DNA of 64,000 bases from Cherax quadricarinatus (lineage: Eukaryota > Arthropoda > Malacostraca > Decapoda > Parastacidae), in contig NC_091352.1 of NCBI RefSeq assembly GCF_038502225.1, positions 22,960,642 to 23,024,641 of the forward strand, written 5' to 3'. The translations under genes were made by a program, and so were the position numbers. Positions 31,075 to 40,869 of the stretch are shown here, piece by piece. Below the pieces are notes generated by a model. That model was given only the letters and a program-made list of their open reading frames with translations. It was not told where the DNA came from and made no database searches. The number at the start of each line of letters is the position of its first letter. The stretch's first letter is position 1.

Positions 31075-31077
31075 TCT

Positions 31078-31113
31078 GTACGCAAAGCTCTCAAAAACAT
31101 TGATGAGAAAACA
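31078..31113 (-). pseudogene. Penelope-like element (minus copy), part upstream of the LINE-B insertion
   Basis: On the minus strand this 36-base stretch encodes FSSMFLRALR, the RT C-terminal signature also found in plus orientation at 31180-31215. Together with 28353-28738 it makes one split Penelope copy, and it meets the plus copy head to head at about 31113. Confidence 0.75.
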
Positions 31114-32383
31114 GACGAAAACCTACAAATAACTGTTCCTATGTACACTATTATTCTTCACATCAAGATAAAGTTAAACTGTCTGTTTTCTCATCAATGT
31201 TTTTGAGAGCTTTACGTATTTGTAGTCCAGAATTCATAGATGAAGAAATATCCAAAATTTATGAAATAGCTAATGATCTGAAATACCCAAGAAATGTAAT
31301 TCGTAAATCTTTTAAAATTGCTAGAAATACTTTTTACAATCCAAAAAGGGACAACCAACCTTATTCAACTAAAAATATGTTGGTTCTCCCTTACCATGAA
31401 AACTTGGTTGATATGCCTTCTCTTCTTAAGACTTTTAATATCAAAGTTGTATTTAAAAATCTTGATACAGTAATAAAAACTTTTGATAAAGAATTCCCCC
31501 CAAAATGCTGACAGATGTGTCTGTAAGATTCCTTGTAAAATTTGCGATAAAGTTTATTAGGGCCAATTATTATTATTATAATAAAAAAGAAGCGCTATGC
31601 CACAAGGGCTATACAGCACTGCAGGGTAGGGAAGGAAGCGAGGGTATTGGATGGCAGAAGGGAGGGGGGATGATCAGTAGGTTACAGAAAACAGCGGGGC
31701 AGGGGATAGTATGGGGGTAGAGGGTAGCAAGAGATTGAAGTAGAAAGGGCTGAAGGTATCAGAATTTGTAAAGTCAGTTGTTGTCTATTACGGTCAAACT
31801 GGTAAAAATCTCGAACTAAGATTAAAACAACATAAATATAGCATTAGAACTAGACAAGATTCCAATGTTCTATATATTGATGTGAGAGATTTAAACCATC
31901 CAATTGATTTTCAAAAAACTGAGAAAGTTGTGTCAAGCAAGTCCATGGTTTACAGGAATATAATTGAATCTTGTTTCATAAAAAGCAGTTTTGAAAATAA
32001 TGTATTTCCTTTGGTTATAAATTAGATCCATTTATAATAAAATTTGGGAAGAATTTAATAATACATTGGGCAAATAATAAATCTTAATTCTTGGGAAGAA
32101 GAGTTTGTTAGTGGGATGTCGTGAAGGACCTGTCTAGTTGGGCTAGTGGGCCTGCTGCAGTGTTCTCTTTCTTATGAGTCGTGTGTGGTCACACGTCAGG
32201 TGTTGGTTTGTTGTGGGATGTGATAGTGAGGTGTGGTCTAGACCCTTTATATGCCTTCCTCTGATGTATTACTTTTATTGTTCCTTGATAATATGAGAAG
32301 TCACAAAAGTGCTTGGAATTTCACTATTCTTTCACAGTGGTTGTTTTGCATATTCTGAAATTGCCTGTTTACTATGATCTTAT

Positions 32384-32385
<2 letters not shown>
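31114..32385 (+). pseudogene. Penelope-like element (plus copy) with RT C-terminus, GIY-YIG and 3' tail
   Basis: Reading from 31114 gives RKPTNNCSYVHYYSSHQDKV, then FLRALRICSPEFIDEE and further to KEFPPKC (stop at 31509-31511). After a LINE-D tail insertion (31561-31770) the GIY-YIG domain continues: YYGQTGKNLELRLKQHKYSI, ending ENNVFPLVIN at about 32024. The 3' region (32025-32385) includes a gacctgtctagttgggctag block and ends in (TA)n. Several stops around 31510-31560 break the frame. The RT palm is missing. Confidence 0.8.
31561..31770 (-). mobile_element. LINE-D 3' end, about 205 bp, inserted in Penelope
   Basis: Starts on plus with the tail motif (attattattataataaaaaa, then gaagcgctatgcc, ctatacagc). 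It continues into sequence similar to the LINE-D 3' region at 48832-48990 (gtcagttgttgtc against gccagttgctgtc). It splits the GIY-YIG coding region between gataaagtttatta and attacggtcaaac. Confidence 0.7.

Positions 32386-32452
<67 letters not shown>
32386..32452. repeat. (TA)n microsatellite
   Basis: About 33 ta dinucleotides without interruption, at the junction of a Penelope tail and a LINE-A fragment. It gives artefactual Tyr/Ile ORFs. Confidence 0.97.
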
Positions 32453-32455
<3 letters not shown>

Positions 32456-33075
32456 TTTGATACCTCAAAGGCAGTGGGACCAGACATCTCTTCATGGGCC
32501 CTTAGAGAGGGAGCAGAGATGCTGTGTGTGCCATTAACCACAATTTTCAACACATCCCTTGAAACTGGGAAACTACCTGAGGTATGGAAGACGGCAAATG
32601 TAGTCACCATTTTAAGGAAAGGAGACAGAAACAAGGCACTAAACTATAGACCTGTGTCACTGACGTGTAAAGTATGCAAAGTCGTGGAGAAGACTCAGAA
32701 GGAGAGTGGTGGAGCACCTGGAATGGAACAAGATTATAAACGACAACCAGCACGGATTCATGGAAGGCAAATCCTGTGTCACAAACCTTCTGGAGTTTTA
32801 TGACAAAGTAACAGAAGTAAGACACGAGAGGGAGTGGTGGGTTGATTGCATTTTCTTGGACTGCAAGAAGGCCTTCGACACAGTTCCTCACAAGAGATTA
32901 GTGCAGAAGTTAGAGGATCAGGAACATATAACAGGAAGGGCACTGCAACAGATCAGAGAATACCTGACAGGGAGGCAACGAGTCATGGTACATGAAGAGG
33001 TATCACAGTGGGCACCTATGGCGAGCGGGGTCCCACAGGGGTCAGTCCTAGGACCAGTGCTATTTTTGGTACAGT
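32453..33075 (+). pseudogene. LINE-A RT fragment with frameshift
   Basis: KAVGPDISSWALREGAEML and NTSLETGKLPEVWK begin the RT. LNYRPVSLTCKVCKVVE follows, then a frameshift near 32695. The second frame gives GFMEGKSCVTNLLEFYD, a motif A (FLDCKKAFDTVPHKRL) and GVPQGSVLGPVLF before ending at about 33075, ahead of the catalytic FADD. It is 3'-truncated and dead. Confidence 0.8.
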
Positions 33076-33667
33076 AGACTGTCATTTAATGGCTTGTTAG
33101 GTAAAACTGCGTTAGATGAACTGAAGAACTTATGTGAAAAATAGGGTAACAAAGATCAAGAACCCAAACCTAGTCATTGTGGTTGTATATAAGCCACCAA
33201 ATGCAACCTCCCAACAGTTCAAGGAGCTCCAGCTCCATCCCCAAACACTTACTGCTTGGTGATGTCAACATAAGGCATACAAAATGGAAGAATGTAGCAA
33301 ATACCAATGTTATAGCAGAAACAATCCCAGGAGGCAGCATGGATGAAAAGTCACACACACATGTTCTACTAAATCTCTGCAATAAACACACCCTGAGTCA
33401 TCAGATAGTGGAGCCAACAAGACTGGAAAACACACTTGACCTTATTTTCACAAATAATGAGGACATGGTAAGAAACATAATATGAAAAACGACTAATTCG
33501 ATCACAATCTAATCGAAGTTCAGACTTACATGTACAGGGGGTCTTGACCAGCAAAATGCACACAGCTATGAAGGTGTCTTCACCAAATACAGCTTCAATA
33601 AGCAAGAACATCAACTGGAATCAGATGAACTATATCTTAAATGAAACATGTTGGGAAGATATCTTAA

Positions 33668-35621
33668 CCCTTTCTGGGTCTGTCCCATAGATCTACGGCT
33701 TTACGTTCAGGGTCCAAACAGTAGATCTATGCCATGAGCTCAGCTCACTCTGATAAGCTGTGAGTGGTAAATTTGGGACTAGATATGAGAGAATACATCT
33801 ATGTGGTATGTGTGCACCACACAAAACAAATCCTGCAGCACACAGTGTATAATGAGAGAAAAAAACTGAGACGGTGATTTTCGATTAAAACCGACTTTGC
33901 AGTGTTTTTTTGTATGTTTTTTATAGTTGTATTTAAGATTTCTTGGCCTCATTGATAGAATGGAAGATATATTACAGAAGTAGAGATGATTTTGATTGGT
34001 TGTAGGACTGGAAATGGCTTGAAACTGAGCTCAAAGTAGCAGAAATGTTAAATTTTTGTTGATGTTCAAGAGTAAACAAACGACCTCACACGTCTAATAC
34101 ACGCCAGCTGCTGGGTTTAATATACATTCACAAATGTGATTCAAATTCAAATTCAAAGTTTATTCTCTATAAGGATTACAATGCTGAGTTTACAGAATTT
34201 GGTGCCACTAGAACACCTAGCATGCCTAGGCATTTTGGGCAGCTTGGAATAATTCTTAACTTTAAAATATTACAAATTATGAGGTAAGTTGGTATTATGG
34301 CTAAGTGACTAAATACTAGTTTGTGAGTTTAGCAATGTGAACGCTTTTGTTATGGCACAATACGTAGTTTCAGTATTGGAGTATCACAGGCCAACTTATG
34401 ACTAGCTAGGATTCATTATTTTAAGATTGAGATTGATATTTGTGTTTATGGTCAAATGGGTGAGTGAAAGTGTGAACCACCAGGTGGTATTTGTGTAATT
34501 AGTTGACGGGGTGTATCAGGGAGATAAGATGTTTTCTAATGGTAGTTTTGAAGGTGATGAATGCATCTGCAGTTCTAGAGTTTTTAGGTAGGGTGTTCCA
34601 GATTTTAGGGCCTTTGACATACATTGAATTTTTGTAAAGGTTTAGTTGGACATGGGGAATGTCATAGAGATGTTTGTGTCTGGTGTTATGCCTGTGGGTT
34701 CTGTCACAACTATCAAGAAAGCATTTTAGGTCAAGGTTAATATTGGAGTTTAAGGTCCTGTAGATGTAGATTGCACAGTAGTAAGTGTGGATGTACTGAA
34801 CAGGGAGTAAGTTTAGATCTATGAAGAGTGGGGGGGTGTGTTGCCAGGGATGGGATTTAGTGATTATTCTTACTGCAGCTTTTTGTTGGGTTATTATTGG
34901 CTTTAGATGTGTTGCTGCAGTTGATCCCCAAGCACAAATAGCATAGGTGAGGTATGGATAAATAAGTGAGTGGTATAGTGTGAGAAGGGCATTTTGCAGC
35001 ACGTAGTATCGTATCTTGGAGAGGATGATGATATTTATACAGTTATTACAATATTGCATAACAGTAAATGTTCTGTTTTTTGGTTTGAATAAAAATTCAT
35101 TATGTGAATAAAAATAAAAATGGAATTCATTTGTAAAGCCTGAAAAAATAACTAATGAGCAGAGGAAATGTTAGTTTAGCGCCAGGAATGCCTGCATTGC
35201 TTATTCTGAACCCTATTTTGAAATTGGAATATTTTGAACTTTGTGTTAAATTGGCCAAATTACCAATTTCTGATCACTTTATTTTGTAATTGAAACAGTT
35301 GACTGGGCGATTTCTTGTTCTCAATCGATAAAATAGAAGTAATACTAGTGAAATAGCTAAGAATTTGGTTGACTGGAATAATGTAATTGGCCTAAAATCG
35401 GAGTCAAAGTCAGCAAAATCGCCGATTCGTAAATATCGCTGACACATCAAAATTCGCGAGAGCATAATTTCGTCAATGTTAGATCAAATTTTATATTTTT
35501 TGTTTTATTACCTCCAGAAAAAGATTCTCTACCATTTCATAAGAAAAGATAACAATTTTTTTTTTTAAATTCTTGGACACTGGTGCACCCTTTGAAATTT
35601 GGTCTCTGGACCCTGAAAGGG
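33668..35621. mobile_element. Non-autonomous piggyBac element 1, with LINE-B inside
   Basis: TTAA at 33664-33667 and 35622-35625. Ends are ccctttctgggtctgtccca and, inverted on the right, ccctttcagggtccagagac. It has no transposase. Its interior right part matches, in reverse orientation, the sequence at 45408-46300. A LINE-B fragment occupies 34137-35034. Confidence 0.88.
34137..35034 (-). mobile_element. LINE-B 3' fragment in piggyBac element 1
   Basis: Minus-strand RT C-terminus (LSKIRYYVLQNALLTLYHSL, then KGPKIWNTLP to the stop at 34499) with 3' UTR and (ttcaaa)n tail at 34140-34165. It is nearly the same sequence and truncation as the plus-strand fragment at 3121-4057. Confidence 0.86.
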
Positions 35622-35977
35622 TTAAATAACATGGATCCAAACCAGTACCTTGAAAGGATCAACTCCCTGGCAGCTGAAGAATATTCAAGGCCTATTCCCC
35701 AAAGAAAAACAAAGGGAAGAAGCAAACTGGAAAGAGAAAGACGCTCCCTCTACAGAAGATGACAAAGAATCACTGAGCTCTTTAACCCTTTCAGGGATGG
35801 TGCCGTACTAGTAAGGCTTACATGCCAGGGTTGGTGCCATACTAGTATAAGCAGGAAAAGGGCGGTAGTCCTGGATGTGAGAGAATGGGTCTCCATGGTC
35901 AGTGTGCGAGGTATTAAAAAAAATCGGGGACCCAGTGATGCATTGTGGAAAAGCCATTTTATTGCACCTTGTTCACC

Positions 35978-36178
35978 ATGTCTAGCGGTAAGAAACCCCT
36001 CACTCCTCGGCTAACTGGGGCTCTTTTGTTCCCAAGTGACAGTTCAAACACAGATGGAAGTGTCAGTGAAGATGAATTTCATGGTTTCGAGGAGTTTATG
36101 ACCGAAAGCAATGCCCAGGAAACCAACCTGAAGGAAGGAAGGAAGGTAGAAGAAAGGGAGGAAAGAAGGAAGAGATGA
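35978..36178 (+). pseudogene. piggyBac element 2 transposase N-terminus
   Basis: Starts at caccatg (35978) with MSSGKKPLTPRLTGALLF, then DSSNTDGSVSEDEFHGFEEF, clearly related to the N-terminus at 42378. After about residue 45 the frame enters GGAA-type repeat (Lys/Glu/Arg) and stops at 36176-36178. Only the disordered acidic N-terminus survives. Confidence 0.85.
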
Positions 36179-36359
36179 GAGGAAGGAGGGAAGAAAGGAG
36201 GGAGGGAAGTAAGGAAGGAGTCCATCAACCTAGGATAACTCAAAAAATTCAGAGTGACTTATTTCCATGTGGGTTGGTGGGGTGGGGAGGAAAGGATGGG
36301 TGTTGACAGGCAGTGAGGGTGGTGAGTGGTGGTGTTATTTGTCACTGTGACACTAATGA

Positions 36360-36634
36360 GGCCGGTGACTCAGCATATTTACAAGTCCACCCCCCCTCCC
36401 CCCGCACAACAACTATGAGCTTTACAGAAGCTGTAGCAGTTCTGGCAAGTGTCCAGTGACTTTATATGTGTATATATGTGATAGAAAAATAATAAACAAC
36501 ATTTTTAATTGTTGGTTTGTGTAAACATGTTTTGTAAACAATATAATAACTGTATGTGCGCTTACTGTGTAGCATACGAGTGAATATACATTCAATATAA
36601 CTTATATTGGTCTCACAGGCCAGAAAAGTTACTT
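36360..36634 (+). repeat. piggyBac 3' UTR, first copy
   Basis: The block from gactcagcatatttacaagt to gaggcc/aggccagaaaagttacttga is repeated directly at 39283-39535. Shared landmarks are gatagaaaaat, aataaacaacatttttaatt and gtaaacatgttttgtaaaca. Confidence 0.85.
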
Positions 36635-38610
36635 GAAGGAAGGAAGGAAGGAAGGAAGGAGGGAGGGAGGGAAGGAGGGAAGGAGGGAGGGAAGGAAGGA
36701 GGGAGGGAAGGAAGGAAGGAAGGAGGGAGGGAGGGAGGAAGGGAACAAAGGAGGGAGGGAATGAAGGAGTGAGGGAAGATAGGAGGGAGGGAAGGAAGGA
36801 GGGAGGGAAAGTAGGGAGGAAGAGAAGGAAGGAGGGAGGGAACGAAGGAGGGAGGGAAGAAAGGAGGAAGGGAAGGAGGGAAGGAGGAAGGGAAGGAAGG
36901 AAGGAGGGAGGGAAGGAAGGATGGAGGGAAGGAACAAGGGAGGGAAGGAACAAGGGAGGGAGGGAATGGAGAAGGGAGGGAAAGAAGGAGGGAGGGAGGA
37001 AAGGAAGGAGAGAGGGAAGGAAGTAGGGAGGGAAGAAAGGAGGGAGGGAGGGAGGGAAGGAAGGACTGAGAGAAGGAAGGAGGGAGGGAGGAAAGGAAGG
37101 ACTGAGAGAAGGAAGGACGGAGGGAGGGAAGGAGGGAGGGAGGGAAGGAAGGAGGGAGAGACGGAAGGAAGGACTGAGAGAAGGATGGAGGGAGGGAGGA
37201 AAGGAAGGACTGAGAGAAGGAAGGAGGGAGGGAGGGAAGGAAGGAGGGAGGGAAGGATGGAGGGAGGGAAGGAAGGAGGGAGGGAAGGAGGGTGGGAAGG
37301 AAGGAGGGAAGGAAGGAAGGAGGGAAGGAAGGAGGGAGGGAAGGAAAAAGGGAGGGAAGGAGGGAGGGAAGGAGGGAAGGAGGGAAGGAAGAAAGGAGGG
37401 AAGGAGGGAGGGAGGGAAGGAAGGAGGGAGGGAAGGAAGGAGGGAGGGAGGGAAAGAAGTAGGGAGGAAGAGAAGGAAGGAGGGAGGGAACGAAGGAGGG
37501 AGGGAACGAAGGAGGGAGGGAAGAAAGGAGGCAGGGAAGGAAGGAGGGAGGGAAGGAAGAAGAGGGAAGGAGGGAGGGAGGGAGGGAGGGAGGGAGGGAG
37601 GGAGGGAGGGAGGGAGGGAGGGAGGGAGGGAGGGAGGGAGGGAGGGAAGGAAGAATGTAGTGAAGGCAGAAGGTAGGGAAGGAAGAAGGTAGGGAAGGAA
37701 GAAGGTAGGGAAGGAAGAAGGGAGGGAGGGAATGGAGAAGGGAGGGAAGGAAGGAGGGAGGGAGGAAAGGATGGAGAGAGGGAAGGAAGAAGGGAGGGAA
37801 GAAAGGAGGGAGGGAGGGAAGGAAGGAGGGAGAGAGGGAAGGAAGGAGTGAGAGAAGGAAGGAGGGAGGGAGGGAAGGAAGGAAGGAGGGAGGGAAGGAG
37901 GGAGGGAGGGAGGGAAAGGAGGGAGGGAGGGAGGGAGGAAGGGAAGGAAGGAGGGAGGGAGGGAAGGGAGGAGTGAGGGAAGAAAGGAGGGAGGGAAGGA
38001 AGGATGGAGGGAAGGAAGTAGGGTGGAAGGGAAGGAAGGAGGGAGGGAAGGAAGGAGGGAAGGAAGGAGGGAGGGAAGAAAGGAAGGAGGGTAGGAAGGA
38101 GGGAAGGAAGAATGGAGGGAGGGAAGGAAGAAGGGAGGGAGGGAAGGAAGGATGGAAGGAAGGAGGGAAGCAAAGAGAGCGGGAGGGAAGGAGGGAGGGA
38201 AGGAAGAAGGGAGGGAAGGAAGGAGGGAGGAAAGGAAGGAGGGAGGGAAGGAGGGAGGGAAGGAGAGAGGGAGGGAAGGAGAGAGGGAGAGAAGGAGGGG
38301 AGGGAGGGAGGGAGGGAGGGAAGGATGGAGGGAAGGAAGGAGGGAGGGAAGGAAGGAGGGAGGGAAGGAAGGAAGGAGGGAGGGAGGGAAGATAGGAAGA
38401 AGGGAGGGAAGGAAGGAGGGAGAGAAGGAAGGAATGAAGGAGGGAATAAATGAAGGAAGGAATGAAGGAGGGAATAAATGAAGGAAGGAATGAAGGAGGG
38501 GAGGAAGGAGGACAGGAAGGAGAAAAGAAAGGAAGGAAGGAAGGAAGGGAGGAGAGAAAGTAGGTAGGAAGAGATGAGAGGATGGAACGAAGGAAGGAAG
38601 GTTTGTGGGG
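36635..38610 (+). repeat. 2-kb GGAA/GGGA polypurine array
   Basis: Almost every base is a purine in tetranucleotide register (ggaa, ggga, occasional variants). A shorter array of the same type lies at 36123-36215. Recurrent variants such as ggactgagagaagga near 37065-37215 show local higher-order duplication of 45-50 bp. A run of 16 or more ggga units lies at 37570-37645. Long open frames on both strands (up to 750 codons of Pro/Ser/Leu/Phe on minus) are by-products of the repeat. Confidence 0.97.
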
Positions 38611-38632
38611 AGAAAGGGATGTGTTATGGAAG

Positions 38633-39295
38633 GCAGTGATGTTAGTGAGTGGTGGCATGATGCATCACTGCAACACACTGGTGACTCAGCAGTGATGTTA
38701 GTGAGTGGTGGCATGATGCATCACTGCAACACACTACACACTGGTGACTCAGCAGTGAGGTTAGTGAGTGGTGGTATGATGCATCACTGCAACACACAAC
38801 ACACTGGTGACTCAGCAGTGAGGTTAGTGAGTGGTGGTATGATGCATCACTGCAACACACGACACACTGGTGACTCAGCAGTGAGGTTAGTGAGTGGTGG
38901 TATGATGCATCACTGCAACACACGACACACTGGTGACTCAGCAGTGAGGTTAGTGAGTGGTGGTATGATGCATCACTGCAACACACTGGTGACTCAGCAG
39001 TGAGGTTAGTGAGTGGTGGTATGATGCATCACTGCAACACACTGGTGACTCAGCAGTGAGGTTAGTGAGTGGTGGTATGATGCATCACTACAACACAGTG
39101 GTGACTCAGCAGTGAGGTTAGTGAGTGGTGGTATGATGCATCACTACAACACACTGGTGACTCAGCAGTGAGGTTAGTGAGTGGTGGTATGATGCATCAC
39201 TGCAACACACAACACACTGGTGACTCAGCAGTGAGGTTAGTGAGTGGTGGTATGAAGCATCACTGCAACACACAACACACTGGTGACTCAGCATA
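38633..39295 (+). repeat. 56-63 bp minisatellite, about 11 units
   Basis: The unit reads agcagtgaggttagtgagtg, gtggtatgatgcatcactgc, aacacac with an optional acaacac, then actggtgactc. Period is 63 bp from about 38683 to 38935 and 56 bp in several later units. The single-copy form at 36315-36370 (before the first 3' UTR copy) is the likely ancestor. Confidence 0.93.
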
Positions 39296-39535
39296 TTTAC
39301 AAGTCCACCCCCACACAACTACAAGCTTTCACAACCTCTTGTAGTTATAGGAACCTATCCAGTGACTCTATATGAGTATATATATGATAGAAAAATAGCA
39401 ATAAACAACATTTTTTATTGTTGGTTAGTGTAAACATGTTTTGTAAACAATATAATGACAGCAAAGTTTGTGCTGTTATTGTGAATATATACCAAATAGT
39501 CTTGATATTGGTCTCAGAGGCCATAAAAGTTACTT
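39283..39535 (+). repeat. piggyBac 3' UTR, second copy
   Basis: Direct repeat of 36360-36634. It continues without a break into the element's 3' end and terminal repeat at 39790, so this is the original copy and the other is the duplicate. Confidence 0.85.
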
Positions 39536-40044
39536 GAAAAAATAAAATAATAAAAAATAAAAGAAAAAAGTAAAAAAAAAAACTATTACTGGGTGACTGG
39601 CAATCAGCGATGTTGCTGTATGCAGTTCAATTTCTGTCAACTTCACGTCTCCATATCTCGGTAAGTATCGATGGCAAAAAATTTAGAAAAAAAAATCTAT
39701 CTTTTCATAAGAAAAAATAATTTTTTTTTTTTCGAATTTTTACTGACTCTGAGAACAGGTTTGGGAGAGGGCCTGCTGACCCTGAAAGAGTTAAGAATGC
39801 TGGACTACCCAATACACCAAAGGAAGTGCTGATCAGGGAAGTGAAAAGTACTGAGCTTAATTTCAAGGATTCATACAGGATCCAGCAGAGACAGAAACTC
39901 AAAATATTTCTTTTCATATGCAAAAAACCAAGGCAAACACCACATCTAGTATCGGGCCCTTGCTCAGACAAAATGGAACTTACACAGATGACAACAAAGA
40001 AATGAGTAAGATGACTCACGAAATCGTAATGACACGATTGCAAA

Positions 40045-40136
40045 CAAACCATACCCCAGCTGGGATTGAACCCGCGACGGGCTGGAGTTTTGAGACTCTC
40101 TGACCGCGGGTTCAATCCCGGCCGGGGTATGGTTTG
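40045..40136. repeat. Inverted pair of tRNA-SINE fragments
   Basis: The right half has a box B-like ggttcaatccc within ccgcgggttcaatcccggcc and ends ggggtatggtttg. The left half (40045-40076) is the near-perfect reverse complement of the right (40105-40136). The 28-bp centre reads gcgacgggctggagttttga-like SINE body. This SINE family differs from the one at 11279. Confidence 0.78.
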
Positions 40137-40499
40137 AAATGAGTAAGATACTGAAAACTCAACATGAGTCTGTGTTTAGCAAGCCACTAATCAGTCTGAA
40201 GATCGACAATCCAAATTTTTCATGAGCCACAAAACTCCGTCAATGTATGCCAGATTTCTGAAGCTGTCCTAACTCCACTAGACTTTGAGAAAGCCACTGA
40301 CAACATGCCCATACACTTGGCTCCAGGCTCAGACTCGTGGAACAAGTGTACAAGTTTGGAAGAATTCTTTGTATCTTTGTCCAACCTTTGGACGAAGACC
40401 TACTTCGGCTAGTGGATGGTACCACTATGACCCTGCCTTCTCCTACTTTGCCTCACCTGACTACAGTATGTAAGCCACGTCTACAGCCCTATGCTGTAC
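40137..40499. other. Unassigned sequence, possible Penelope 3' region
   Basis: No ORF with recognisable domains. It leads without a break into the Penelope-type tail at 40500-40690, so part of it may belong to that element. Confidence 0.35.
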
Positions 40500-40690
40500 A
40501 TTCTACAAGATTGATGGACTGAACACATCGACTCCAGGCTGAGGGACTGATTAACTCAAACTCCTCCTCTCCTTACACCCTTCTGCTTTGCATTGGACTG
40601 ATGAAGCCACTGTGTGGCAAAAAGTTTCCTAAATACAGATTCCCACATGTTACATAAGTGTCTCAATCTTCAACTTGTCGGTTTTCAAAA
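40500..40690 (+). mobile_element. Penelope-like 3' tail with hammerhead-like motif
   Basis: The block ggctgagggactgattaact, then ctccttacacccttctgctt leads to ctgatgaagccactgtgtgg followed by caaaaag. This has an exact CUGAUGA core and a ccac/gtgg stem II, but GAAAC is mutated to AAAAA. The tail continues tttcctaaatacagattccc. No Penelope protein is attached. Confidence 0.6.
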
Positions 40691-40869
40691 CCATTCATCA
40701 CACACTATAATATTACTGAGGGGTAACTATAAAATTATTAGTTTCAAATGCCTTGACAAAGGGCATTATTTCTTCTAAAAATGGTGTTACATGAGAATGG
40801 GAGCATTCCTCTATATTTATTCTACTGCATCAATGTGGAGACAACTTGTACACAATGTAAAGTGTTGGT

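Larger units (their letters stand above)
28739..31077 (-). mobile_element. LINE-B copy nested in Penelope, 5'-truncated
   Basis: Contains the open RT frame 29185-31074, a 3' UTR of about 440 bp and a (TAAA)n-type tail at 28741-28780 on the minus strand. Removing it restores Penelope sequence (…GCTTTGCGTA then TTTGTAGTCCAG on the minus strand). A 60-bp LINE-D tail later inserted in its 3' UTR. Confidence 0.85.
35786..39790 (+). mobile_element. piggyBac element 2, coding region replaced by repeats
   Basis: TTAA at 35782-35785 and 39791-39794. The 5' end resembles that of the near-complete element at 42162, including ggatgtgagagaatgggtct and the caccatg start. The transposase N-terminus is followed, after about 45 codons, by purine-rich repeats. 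The 3' UTR occurs twice (36360-36634 and 39283-39535) with the GGAA array and a minisatellite between the copies. No DDE domain is left. Confidence 0.85.
33140..39950 (+). pseudogene. LINE-A endonuclease region, interrupted twice by piggyBac elements
   Basis: Segment 33140-33667 encodes endonuclease pieces (VIVVVYKPPNATSQQF, LLLGDVNIRHTKW, LENTLDLIFTNNED) and ends LNETCWEDIL at TTAA. Segment 35622-35785 continues NNMDPNQYLERINSLAAEEY to RITELF at a second TTAA. Segment 39791-39950 continues NAGLPNTPKEVLIREVKS. The related copy at 41128-41190 has the same order, LNETTWEDI then NMDPN, without an insertion. Several frameshifts are present in the endonuclease part. Confidence 0.75.

Noticed and set aside
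32301..32634. Tyr/Ile-rich small proteins around 32.4 kb
   Set aside because: They are translations of a (TA)n microsatellite.
36462..38714. Open frames of 514, 681 and 750 codons on the minus strand of the purine array
   Set aside because: They consist of Pro/Ser/Leu/Phe cycles dictated by a tetranucleotide repeat that contains no stop codon in any frame. The plus strand is open in the same way with Gly/Arg/Lys/Glu. No start context, domain or non-repeat core is present.
38633..39295. CRISPR array
   Set aside because: Units of 56-63 bp follow each other without unique spacers, and the genome is animal. It is a minisatellite.
38605..39318. Tandem-peptide proteins at 38605-39003 (plus) and 38642-39318 (minus)
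   Set aside because: Several units are 56 bp long, not a multiple of three, so no frame runs through the array. The apparent peptide repeat holds only for the 63-bp units.
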